Of a stretch of 64,000 nt of DNA, positions 7,399 through 15,261 are shown piece by piece. The position numbers were made by a program, and so were the translations under genes. How positions within the stretch are numbered: the stretch's first letter is position 1; every line of letters begins with the position of its first letter. Under the pieces are notes generated by a model, which was not told where the DNA came from, searched no databases, and saw only the letters and a program-made list of their open reading frames with translations. Source of the stretch: Brevibacillus sp. (GTDB taxonomy: Bacteria > Bacillota > Bacilli > Brevibacillales > Brevibacillaceae); the NCBI GenBank assembly GCA_017656235.1, contig JACDOF010000009.1, positions 1 to 64,000 of the forward strand, read 5' to 3'.

Positions 7399-8157
7399 TT
7401 ACGCTCTGTACCCCAGCTGTTCCGACATCGCTTTGGTTGTGGCCAGCAGGTGGGTGCGAATGACCTCAAGTTGTGGTGCGACGCGGTCCGTAGGGCCGAT
7501 GACGCTGATGGCGGCCACGGCTTCACCGGTTGCGTCAAAAACCGGGGCAGCCAGTCCTGTTACGCCTTGATTGCGGCGATTGGCGCTGATTTCATAGCCG
7601 CGCTCTTTGATTGTTTTCAGGTTTTCCTTGATCTCCTCCACACTGGTGAAGGAATAAGGGGTGTACGTCTTCAGTTCCACATTGGAGAGCACTTTCTCCT
7701 GAAACTCCTCTGACTGGTAGGCCAGAAGAACGCGGGAGCCGCTGGTCGCATAAGGCGGAAACCGACGGTAGATTTCCACCGTAAAGCGGATGGGGTGCGG
7801 CGAGTCCATCTTGGCGACATAAATGGCATCCCGTTTGTCCAAGACACAGAGCACCACCAGTTCCTTGGTCTCGTCCAGCAGTTGACGGAGATAAGGAGTG
7901 GAGAAATCGACAATGTCGTGATTTTTGATTACCTTGTTGCCCAATTCCAGCAGCGTGTAGCCGAGTGTGTACTGCTTCGTTGTTTCGTTTTGGCGAATGA
8001 AGCCTTCCGCCTCCAGGGTAGCCAGCAGCTTGTGAACGGCTCCTTTGGAAAGCTGCAGGCGCCTGCTTAATTCGGTAACCCCCAGTTCCTTGGGAGAATC
8101 CAGAAAAACTTTTAACAGTTTGCAGCTGTTGCGAACGGAAGACAGGTAATTATCCAT
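7399..8157 (-). CDS. IclR-family transcriptional regulator
   Basis: 252 aa. The N-terminal winged helix-turn-helix (about residues 5-65: GVTELSRRLQLSKGAVHKLL) is followed by the IclR effector domain (about 70-245), which binds small carboxylates or other metabolites. It is divergent from the ABC transporter/M20 peptidase operon starting at 8368. Two palindromes in the shared control region (8299-8336) are the probable operators, so the protein most likely governs that operon and perhaps itself. The length is normal for the family. Confidence 0.92.
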   Translation of the reverse strand: MDNYLSSVRNSCKLLKVFLDSPKELGVTELSRRLQLSKGAVHKLLATLEAEGFIRQNETTKQYTLGYTLLELGNKVIKNHDIVDFSTPYLRQLLDETKELVVLCVLDKRDAIYVAKMDSPHPIRFTVEIYRRFPPYATSGSRVLLAYQSEEFQEKVLSNVELKTYTPYSFTSVEEIKENLKTIKERGYEISANRRNQGVTGLAAPVFDATGEAVAAISVIGPTDRVAPQLEVIRTHLLATTKAMSEQLGYRA

Positions 8158-8260
8158 ACTCGTAAGCCCCTTCAGTAAATAGTAGGAAAATCAAGACGAG
8201 TCTACCACAATTCAAGCAAAAAAGAGAAATAGCGGCAATCCTCTCTTTTCTCAGATTTAG

Positions 8261-8289
8261 TTGAATTGTCAGTCCCTTTATGCTAGTAT
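8261..8289 (+). promoter_or_regulatory. Sigma-A promoter of the ABC transporter/M20 operon
   Basis: TTGAAT (8261-8266) and TAGTAT (8284-8289) are 17 bp apart. The operator-like palindromes at 8299-8336 lie immediately downstream, around and after the expected transcription start. Confidence 0.5.
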
Positions 8290-8298
8290 AGCATAGTA

Positions 8299-8336
8299 GT
8301 TTCCGTATTGGAAACAGTGTTCATACATAGTGAACA
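8299..8336. promoter_or_regulatory. Paired palindromes, probable IclR-type operators
   Basis: Two inverted repeats in tandem: GTTTCC-N5-GGAAAC (8299-8315), which resembles known IclR-family half sites, and TGTTCA-N7-TGAACA (8318-8336). They lie between the promoter and the translation start at 8368, in the gap shared with the divergent iclR gene, so binding would block transcription. Confidence 0.6.
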
Positions 8337-8367
8337 CAATAAATCAATCATGAAGGGGTTGACGATC

Positions 8368-9480
8368 GTGAAAAAGAAGGCATTATCCATCTTATCCGTC
8401 ATCGCGCTGCTCGGGTCGTTGTTGGCCGGCTGTGGAGGGCAGGAACCACAGCAGGCGGCTGCTCCAACGGCTGGTGGAGAAGGCGGCAGCAGCCAGGTCC
8501 AGATGGAAAGCGAACTGGTGATTGCCGGGAATGGCTCCACGGTGGAAAAGTTGATGAAAGACAAGATTTTCAAGAAGTTTAACGAGAAGTATCCCGACGT
8601 AAAGCTCACCTACGTATCGGGTGTGTCCACCGAGATTGTCGCCAAGATAAAGGCGCAGAAAAACGCGCCGCAGATTGACGTGGCCGTGATCGAAGGCGGC
8701 GAGCAGGAGAAAGGGCGAATAGACGGCTTGTGGGAGTCGATTACGGAACAAGACGTTCCCAGCATGAGCAAGGTGCCAAAAGAATTCCAAGTGATTGAAA
8801 ACAGCGGCATTACTGTCAACGTGACGCCGATGGGGATCTCGTACAATGCCGAAATGGTCAAAGAGAAAAATCTGCCCATTCCGAAATCGTGGAATGACCT
8901 GGCCAGACCGGAGATGAAGGGGTACATCACCATGGCCGGGATTACCAGCAACTTTGGCCGTTCACCGCTGATCATGCTGTCCTATGCAAACGGCGGTTCG
9001 GAGAAAGACATGGACCCAGGTTTTGAAAAGCTGAAAACGATTGCAGGTTACATGCCCACCTTTGCCAAAAGCTCGGCTCAACTGATGCAGAACCTGCAGA
9101 ACAAGAGCGCGGCCTACACCACCTGGACGATGGCCAGAAGCCTGGTCTTGAAGGAATCCGGCTTGCCGCTTGAGTTCGTCTTTCCGGAAGAGGGAGGCAA
9201 CGTGGTCCTCACCGTCGCTTCGTTGGTCAAAGGAGCAAAACATCCGGTCGCAGCCAAGGCGTTTATTGAATTTTTGCTGAGTGACGAAGTACAGACGATG
9301 TATGCGACCGATCTTTACTACAGCCCGGCCGTTCCCGTTGAGCTCCCTGAAGAGGTGGCCAAAATGCTGGAGTTTGACCGCAGCAAGGTAGTAACCTTTG
9401 ACAATCAAGTCGTGGCCGAAAAAACCGCAGAGTGGATTGATCGTTTCAACAAGGAAGTAGCGCCGTTGGCAGGAAAGTAG
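8368..9480 (+). CDS. ABC transporter substrate-binding lipoprotein (PotD/Fe3+-type)
   Basis: 370 aa from GTG 8368. The signal peptide VKKKALSILSVIALLGSLLAGC ends with the lipobox LAGC, then a Gln/Ala/Gly-rich linker, then a type-2 periplasmic binding protein fold (about residues 45-370: LVIAGNGSTVEKLM, PIPKSWNDLARPEMKGYI, MARSLVLKESGLPLEFVFPE). An ATG in the same frame at 8350 is also possible, but GAAGGGG is spaced for GTG 8368. It is the first gene of a five-gene operon with an ATPase, two permeases and an M20 peptidase. The family carries polyamines, ferric ion, 2-aminoethylphosphonate or similar solutes; the exact ligand cannot be read here. Confidence 0.9.
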   Translation: MKKKALSILSVIALLGSLLAGCGGQEPQQAAAPTAGGEGGSSQVQMESELVIAGNGSTVEKLMKDKIFKKFNEKYPDVKLTYVSGVSTEIVAKIKAQKNAPQIDVAVIEGGEQEKGRIDGLWESITEQDVPSMSKVPKEFQVIENSGITVNVTPMGISYNAEMVKEKNLPIPKSWNDLARPEMKGYITMAGITSNFGRSPLIMLSYANGGSEKDMDPGFEKLKTIAGYMPTFAKSSAQLMQNLQNKSAAYTTWTMARSLVLKESGLPLEFVFPEEGGNVVLTVASLVKGAKHPVAAKAFIEFLLSDEVQTMYATDLYYSPAVPVELPEEVAKMLEFDRSKVVTFDNQVVAEKTAEWIDRFNKEVAPLAGK

Positions 9481-9482
9481 AG

Positions 9483-10586
9483 GTGTCATCTTTGAACAGC
9501 ATGATCGACGTGGAACTGCGCAACATCCAGAAAAGGTTTCAGCAAAATGTGGTCGTAAAGGATTTTTCTCTTCAGGTCGAGAGAGGAGAGTTTGTCTCCT
9601 TTCTCGGCCCTTCCGGCTGCGGCAAGACGACGACGCTGAACATGATCGCGGGCTTTCTTGAACCGGATGAGGGGGACCTGTTTATCAAGGGGAAACGGAT
9701 GAATGGTGTTCCCCCCTACAAACGAGAGTTGGGAATGGTCTTTCAGACGTATTCGCTGTTCCCGCACATGACCGTCGCCGAAAACGTGGCTTACGGGCTG
9801 AAACTGCGCAAAGTGGGCAGGGCGGAGATTGAGGAGCGGGTCAAGCGGGTACTGGATCTGGTAAAACTGCCCCATGTCCGGGACCGCTATCCCAAACAGC
9901 TCTCCGGCGGCCAGCGGCAGCGGATTGCGATCGCTCGCGCCCTGGTGATTGAACCGTCGCTGCTGCTTTTGGATGAGCCGCTTAGCAACCTGGATGCCAA
10001 ACTGCGAGAGGAACTGCGCGACGAATTGAAGCGGCTGCATCAGGAGATCGGCGTCACCACCATCTTCGTCACGCACGATCAGGAGGAGGCGCTTTCGCTA
10101 TCCGATCGGATCGTGGTGCTTAATCACGGGTGTGTCGAACAGATCGGCACTCCTACCGAGATATACAATCAGCCGGCGTCCGAGTTCGTGCATACGTTTA
10201 TCGGAAAGACCAACAAGTTAAGCGGCAGGGTGACGGCTGTCGCTGCCGGCCGGGTCACGGTGGAGACGGACGGCGGATTGACTGTGGAGGCAGGTGAACA
10301 GCGGCAGCCGTTTGTCGCCGGACAGCGGGTACATGTATTCATCCGTCCGGAAAAAATCAGGCTGACCGATGCTGGCCGAACGCCGAACGGCGGCAGCGGT
10401 CAGCTGGTGATGGCCTCATTTCTCGGGGCCTTTACCGAATGCGAGGTGCGGGTCGGTGATCACCTGCTTTCAGTCAAAGTGCAGATGGTCGATTCCACGC
10501 TCAATCTGAATCCGGGGCAGACGGTAGGCTGTTCCTGGAACAGCGACGATGTCCTGATCATGCCGGCTGCGAGGGATGCCGGATGA
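9483..10586 (+). CDS. ABC transporter ATP-binding protein (PotA-like)
   Basis: 367-aa importer ATPase. Walker A is GPSGCGKTT (about residues 41-49), the Q-loop QTYSLFPH (about 84-91), the signature LSGGQRQR (about 139-146), Walker B LLLLDEP (about 159-165) and the switch His THDQEEAL (about 196). The C-terminal 130 residues form the TOBE/MOP regulatory domain seen in PotA and FbpC. The listed start is GTG 9483, directly after the binding-protein stop; TTG 9492 is an equally spaced alternative. The stop overlaps the next gene by ATGA. Confidence 0.95.
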   Translation: MSSLNSMIDVELRNIQKRFQQNVVVKDFSLQVERGEFVSFLGPSGCGKTTTLNMIAGFLEPDEGDLFIKGKRMNGVPPYKRELGMVFQTYSLFPHMTVAENVAYGLKLRKVGRAEIEERVKRVLDLVKLPHVRDRYPKQLSGGQRQRIAIARALVIEPSLLLLDEPLSNLDAKLREELRDELKRLHQEIGVTTIFVTHDQEEALSLSDRIVVLNHGCVEQIGTPTEIYNQPASEFVHTFIGKTNKLSGRVTAVAAGRVTVETDGGLTVEAGEQRQPFVAGQRVHVFIRPEKIRLTDAGRTPNGGSGQLVMASFLGAFTECEVRVGDHLLSVKVQMVDSTLNLNPGQTVGCSWNSDDVLIMPAARDAG

Positions 10587-11425
10587 ACAGACGTCTGTCG
10601 ATTCTGCTGCTGATTGCGCCCAGTATGGCTGTCTTGTTGGGTGTCTTTCTCATCCCGATGCTGCTGATGTTCCTGCTCAGTTTGCAGGATGAAGCGGAGC
10701 AGTTCAGCCTGGCCAATTACCTGCTGTTGGTTCAGGACCCTTACTATCTGGAACTGCTGTGGCGTACCATCCGCGTAAGCCTGTGGACAGTTCTGTGTAC
10801 CCTGCTGCTCGGGTTTCCGGTGGCCATGTTTATGGCCAACGCATCGGGGCGGGTGCGCGGCATCGTCGCGGTCCTGATCCTGGCGCCGCATCTGATCAGC
10901 GTGGTCATCCGCAATTTCGGCTGGGTGGTCATTCTGGGCGAGAAGGGGTGGATCAACGAGACCCTGCTTTGGCTGGGACTGATCGATAAACCGCTGCGGC
11001 TGCTGTACAACGAACTGGGCGTGGTGATCGGCTTGACCGATGCGTTTATCGCCTACATGGTGCTGGCGATTGCCACCAGCCTGTATGGGATCGACACTTC
11101 CCTGTACAAAGCGGCGGCGATCCTGGGGGCTTCCCGCATCCGTACCTTCTTTAGCGTCACTCTTCCGCTTAGCCTGCCCGGAGTTGTTGCGGGCATTACG
11201 CTCGTCTTCAGCCTGTCGATGAGCGCCTTCGTGACGCCGGCGTTGATGGGCGGTTCGTCGGTCAAGGTGATCCCGGTCATCGCGTATGAACAGATCATGT
11301 CAACGCTGAACTGGCCGTTGGGGGCCGCGCTCGCCTTTCTGCTGCTGGGGAGCAGCATTCTGCTGGTCAGCCTGTTTGCGCGGTTGGTGGAGACAAAACG
11401 GTACAAAGAGGTGTTCACGGCATGA
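10583..11425 (+). CDS. ABC transporter permease (PotB-like)
   Basis: 280 aa with six predicted transmembrane segments beginning LSILLLIAPSMAVLLGVFL. The EAA-type coupling loop appears near residues 172-195 (YKAAAILGASRIRTFFSVTLPL). It shares a 4-bp overlap with both the upstream ATPase gene and the downstream permease gene, indicating translational coupling. It pairs with the second permease as the heterodimeric channel. Confidence 0.93.
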   Translation: MNRRLSILLLIAPSMAVLLGVFLIPMLLMFLLSLQDEAEQFSLANYLLLVQDPYYLELLWRTIRVSLWTVLCTLLLGFPVAMFMANASGRVRGIVAVLILAPHLISVVIRNFGWVVILGEKGWINETLLWLGLIDKPLRLLYNELGVVIGLTDAFIAYMVLAIATSLYGIDTSLYKAAAILGASRIRTFFSVTLPLSLPGVVAGITLVFSLSMSAFVTPALMGGSSVKVIPVIAYEQIMSTLNWPLGAALAFLLLGSSILLVSLFARLVETKRYKEVFTA

Positions 11426-12222
11426 AAAAGCTGAATTGGTTGGGGATCATTACCGGGCTGATCCTGCTGGCGGTCAACTTGCCGTTTGTCATCATCATCC
11501 CCAGCTCGTTGACTGCAGCCGGGTATCTCTCCTTTCCACCGCAGGGCTTTTCCTGGCAGTGGTATGAAAAGATTCTCGACAGGCCAGAGTTTATTGATTC
11601 GCTGTGGTTTAGCTTGCAGTTGGCCTTCGTGACAGCCATACTGGCTACCCTGATTGGTACCCTGGCAGCATTCGCCCTGTCCAAATACCAGTTTCGCGGA
11701 AGCCGGGTGGTGAACGCGCTATTGCTCTCCCCGCTGACCGTACCGACGCTGATTATCGGGATTGCCGTGCTGATGTTTTTTACCCGCATCGGGCTGGCCG
11801 GCACGTTTACGGGCTTGCTTCTGGCCCACATCCTGATTTCCATTCCCTACGTCGTGCGGCTGGTGCTGACCGGGCTGAGCATGTTTGACTATACGCTGGA
11901 GAAAGCGGGATACATGCTGGGAGCCCGTCCCTTTCGCGTCTTTTGGGATGTGACGTTACCCTTGATCCGTCCGGCGATTGTGTCAGGCATGATTTTCTCC
12001 TTCCTGACATCGTTTGACAACGTAACGGTCTCCCTGTTTCTGATTTCGCCGGGAACGACGACACTGCCGCTGGCTATCTTCAACTACATGCAGGAAACGT
12101 TGGACCCGCTGGTCGCATCCATTTCAACTGTGGTTATCCTGTTGAGCCTGGTGTTTATTGTCCTTTTGGAAAAAGTGTACGGATTGGAGCGCTTGTTTGG
12201 GCTTACCTCCCAATCACATTGA
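11422..12222 (+). CDS. ABC transporter permease (PotC-like)
   Basis: 266 aa with six transmembrane segments. The EAA loop is near residues 158-180 (LEKAGYMLGARPFRVFWDVTLPLI). It is the second channel subunit with the gene at 10583 and overlaps it by ATGA. The next gene, an M20 peptidase, starts 18 bp downstream, so transported substrate and hydrolysis are probably linked. Confidence 0.93.
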   Translation: MKKLNWLGIITGLILLAVNLPFVIIIPSSLTAAGYLSFPPQGFSWQWYEKILDRPEFIDSLWFSLQLAFVTAILATLIGTLAAFALSKYQFRGSRVVNALLLSPLTVPTLIIGIAVLMFFTRIGLAGTFTGLLLAHILISIPYVVRLVLTGLSMFDYTLEKAGYMLGARPFRVFWDVTLPLIRPAIVSGMIFSFLTSFDNVTVSLFLISPGTTTLPLAIFNYMQETLDPLVASISTVVILLSLVFIVLLEKVYGLERLFGLTSQSH

Positions 12223-12240
12223 TGGAGATGGAGAACTATC

Positions 12241-13377
12241 ATGTCAGTTCAATCAGATATGCAAGAAAAGATGGATGAGTTTTTGCAGTTGCTTGAAGAA
12301 AGTGTTATGCTCGATTCTCCTTCCTGTGACAAACGACACGGCGATCGAATGGCCGAGTGGTACGCCCGGCAGTTTGTGCGTCTGACCGGCGGTACGGCGG
12401 AGCGGATTGCCAACGAGACATACGGAGACCAGCTTCGCTGCACGTTGGGCAGCGGTGAGAAGCGGGTCCTGCTGATTGGTCATTACGATACCGTATGGCC
12501 GCTGGGGGAAGCGGCCCGCCGTCCCTTTCACATTCGGGACGGGAAGGCGTACGGCCCTGGCGTGTACGACATGAAGGCGGGGGTGCTGCAGGCGATCTAT
12601 GCCCTGCACCTGCTCCAGGAACGGGACCGGCTGCCGCGGGACAAGCAGGTGGTGCTGTTGATCAACAGTGACGAAGAGATTGGGAGTCCGACGTCACGAA
12701 CGCTGGTGGAGCAAGAAGCCATTCACGCGATGGCCGCGTTTGTGTTGGAACCACCGACTGAGCCAAACGGAGCGGTCAAGACGTGGCGGAAGGGAAGCGC
12801 TCACTACCGGGTGGTGGTGGAGGGAGTTTCCGCACACGCCGGTGTGGATCACGAGAAAGGGGTCTCGGCGATCGAAGAGCTGGCCAGGCAAATCATGTAC
12901 CTGCACTCACTGACCGACTATGAAATCGGCACGACGGTAAATGTCGGGATGATCAAAGGTGGAATAGGGGCCAATGTCGTCGCTGACTACGCGGAAGCAG
13001 AGATTGACATCCGCATGCGGACAACCGCTGAAGCGGTCCGACTGGAAGAGGTAATGGCCCGGCTTACGCCGCAGTTGGCCGGCGCGAAGCTGACCGTGAC
13101 CGGCGGTATCAGACGTCCGCCGATGCAGCGGACAGAGCAGATTGCCGCTCTTTACCGGTTAGCCAAAATGATTGCCTACGAGGAACTGGGGATTGTCCTG
13201 GAAGAATCGGGGACAGGCGGTGTAAGCGACGGCAACTTCGCGGCTGCGTGTGGCATTCCCACGCTGGACGGCCTGGGAGCAAGAGGCGGATTTGCCCATT
13301 CCCCCCATGAGTTTATCTATTTGCATGACGTACCGGGCCGCACCGCGCTGTTGGCCGGCTTGGTGGAACGATGCTAG
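12241..13377 (+). CDS. M20-family metallopeptidase (glutamate carboxypeptidase-like)
   Basis: 378 aa, cytosolic di-zinc hydrolase. Ligand motifs: GHYDTVWPLG (His, about residue 81), GPGVYDMKAG (bridging Asp, about 113), NSDEEIGS (catalytic Glu pair, about 143-148), VLEPP (about 176), and the C-terminal GGFAHSPHE (His, about 362). The dimerisation domain lies between (SAHAGVDHEKG, about 197). The layout matches the CPG2 group, which removes glutamate or other amino acids from amide conjugates. As last gene of the transporter operon it probably cleaves an imported N-acyl or peptide conjugate. Its stop is 10 bp from repeat copy 2. Confidence 0.92.
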   Translation: MSVQSDMQEKMDEFLQLLEESVMLDSPSCDKRHGDRMAEWYARQFVRLTGGTAERIANETYGDQLRCTLGSGEKRVLLIGHYDTVWPLGEAARRPFHIRDGKAYGPGVYDMKAGVLQAIYALHLLQERDRLPRDKQVVLLINSDEEIGSPTSRTLVEQEAIHAMAAFVLEPPTEPNGAVKTWRKGSAHYRVVVEGVSAHAGVDHEKGVSAIEELARQIMYLHSLTDYEIGTTVNVGMIKGGIGANVVADYAEAEIDIRMRTTAEAVRLEEVMARLTPQLAGAKLTVTGGIRRPPMQRTEQIAALYRLAKMIAYEELGIVLEESGTGGVSDGNFAAACGIPTLDGLGARGGFAHSPHEFIYLHDVPGRTALLAGLVERC

Positions 13378-13386
13378 GCTAAGGGA

Positions 13387-13622
13387 CGCGGCCATTTTCC
13401 TCTTCACTCCGTTGCCAACCACCAATGGAGCCGGACTGTCCGCATCGCTCACCCGAAGCGGGCGGGCGCAAAGGCAGCGCTGCTGCGCCGTTTGTCCAGG
13501 TTGCGCCCGTATGCCCCCGCTTCGGGACGACTCCGCTTGGAAGGTTGGCCATGTCGTTCATGCGGAAAATGGCTGCTCTCCTGTCAGAGCTCGCTTTGAA
13601 TTCAATCTGAAGGATGTCGAAG
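13387..13622 (+). repeat. Palindromic dispersed repeat, alpha type, copy 2
   Basis: Alpha copy lacking the outermost left tip. The palindromic core 13388-13574 runs from GCGGCCATTTTCC to GGAAAATGGCTGC. The right tip AAGGATGTCGAAGAC reaches to within a few bases of the stop of the convergent histidine kinase gene. The inner arms CCGAAGCGGGCGGGCGCAA and TTGCGCCCG..CCGCTTCGG pair almost perfectly. Confidence 0.85.
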
Positions 13623-13628
13623 ACATTT

Positions 13629-15074
13629 TTATTGATGGCTGATCGGCAGCGTGATCTCAACGGTTGTCCCTTTGCCCTGCTCACTGGTGATATGGAGAGT
13701 ACCGCCGTGATCTTTGACGATCTTGCTGCTGATCATCAGGCCAAGCCCCGTCCCCTTCTCTTTTGTCGTGTAGAACGGCTCGCCCAACTTGTGGATCATT
13801 TCACAGGGGATGCCGCAGCCGTCGTCGATGAAACGGATCAGCACCTGGTTATGGTCCCGGGGTTCGGTACGGATGGTGATTTTCCCGTTGCGTGAGACGG
13901 CTTCCAGGGCGTTTTTGATGATGTTGATAAAAACCTGTTTCAGCTGGTTTTCCTCGCACTCGATCTCCAGGGGACGGTTGTCGAACCGGGTGATGATGTC
14001 GATGTTTTGCATGTTGGCTTCCGGCTTCAGCAGGGTGATCACATTGCAGAGGAGCTGCCGCACATCTTTCCGTTTGGTCTTGAGGCTTTGCGGTTTGGCC
14101 AGTACCAGCATTTCGCTGACGATCAGATTGATTCGCTCCAGCTCCGCCAGCATGATTTGGGTCAGGCGTTTATGCTCCGGCAAAAGCGGCTGCAAGTATT
14201 GGACAAACCCTTTTAAGGCCGTAAGCGGGTTGCGGATTTCATGAGCGATCCCCGCTGCCAATTCACCGATCACAGACAGTTTTTCCGCCTTGCGCAGGAA
14301 TTCTTCGTTCTGCTTTCGCTCGGTGATGTTTCGCTCTACGACGAGAATGTTCTCCACTTCCTGCCGTTCGTTGAGAATGGGGACAGCACGCGCCTCCAGA
14401 TGGACCCAGGCGCCGTTTTTGTGCTTCGCTCTGTATTCTACCTGTGCTGCTTTCTTTTCTGCTGATAACGTTTGATAGGTGGTGAGCACGTTGGCGAGGT
14501 CGTCAGGGTGTATCATGTCTTTTACGTCGGCAGCCATGTACTCTTGCGGACTGTAGCCGGAGTGCAGGCGGATGGAGGGGGAGACGAACTTTTGCTTTAG
14601 CTGCAGGTCGTAGATGCCGATGATGTCGTTGGTCGCCTCGATCAGCGAGCGGTAATGCGCTTCGCTTTCCCTGAGTTCCTCGATCATCTTGATGTCAGCG
14701 GTAATATCCTTGGAGATGGTAGAGATGCCGACGATGTTTCCCGCCGTGTCCCGCAGCGGGAAGCAGGACAGACAGACCGGAATGGCGGTGCCGTCTTTCC
14801 GTTTTCCCTTCGTCTTGTATCCCGATATGCGCTGGCCGTATCGGGCCTGGTTCCACAGCTGCCGGTACTCGCTGACGAGCTGCTCCGGGATGAAGCAGAG
14901 CGGTTGGTTCACTGTCTCTTCGTAGGTCCAGCCGTACTGCGAGACAAAGGCATCATTGACGAGCAGCATTCGTCCGTGCAAATCCAGCACATAAAGAGCA
15001 TCGGCCGCGTCGTGAAAAAAGGAGTGCATCAAATCGGGATTGTTTGGCGCCGGCCGTAGAGATCGATTGCTCAT
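13629..15074 (-). CDS. Orphan PAS-domain sensor histidine kinase (sporulation kinase type)
   Basis: 481 aa, soluble. PAS domain 1 covers about residues 15-125 and PAS 2 about 130-255 (with PAC-like ends DITADIK and NITERKQN). HisKA has the phosphoacceptor His in GIAHEIRNPL (about 275). HATPase_c has the N box NIIKNALEA, G1 DDGCGIP, F box PFYTTKEKG and G2 GLGLMISS. No transmembrane segments and no response regulator alongside, the pattern of KinA/KinE kinases feeding the Spo0F phosphorelay. This role is inferred. A Spo0A-box-like octamer lies upstream at 15199. Confidence 0.88.
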   Translation of the reverse strand: MSNRSLRPAPNNPDLMHSFFHDAADALYVLDLHGRMLLVNDAFVSQYGWTYEETVNQPLCFIPEQLVSEYRQLWNQARYGQRISGYKTKGKRKDGTAIPVCLSCFPLRDTAGNIVGISTISKDITADIKMIEELRESEAHYRSLIEATNDIIGIYDLQLKQKFVSPSIRLHSGYSPQEYMAADVKDMIHPDDLANVLTTYQTLSAEKKAAQVEYRAKHKNGAWVHLEARAVPILNERQEVENILVVERNITERKQNEEFLRKAEKLSVIGELAAGIAHEIRNPLTALKGFVQYLQPLLPEHKRLTQIMLAELERINLIVSEMLVLAKPQSLKTKRKDVRQLLCNVITLLKPEANMQNIDIITRFDNRPLEIECEENQLKQVFINIIKNALEAVSRNGKITIRTEPRDHNQVLIRFIDDGCGIPCEMIHKLGEPFYTTKEKGTGLGLMISSKIVKDHGGTLHITSEQGKGTTVEITLPISHQ

Positions 15075-15198
15075 GTAGGCCTCATACCTTCCTCCTGAAT
15101 TACCAGACAGTCATTTTTGTATGATTTATTCCATGCAAAGAGGAAAAACCCTTCTTTCCGTGGTCTTTTATGGAACAACAGGAGGAAATATGAATTGA

Positions 15199-15206
15199 TT
15201 GTCGAA
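15199..15206 (+). promoter_or_regulatory. Candidate Spo0A box
   Basis: An exact TTGTCGAA octamer lies between the divergent kinase gene (start 15074) and the E1/nitroreductase gene (start 15262). It is the consensus core of Spo0A binding sites. One octamer alone is weak evidence. Confidence 0.35.
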
Positions 15207-15261
15207 AAATGGTAAAAGACAAAGATTCCCATTGTCGTCAGATGGGGGGAGGGTGCCGAAA

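Noticed and set aside
13387..13622. Palindromic repeats as integron attC sites or a CRISPR array
   Set aside because: They are single, widely spaced, have no core RYYYAAC/GTTRRRY pair, no regular spacers, and no integrase or cas gene is present.
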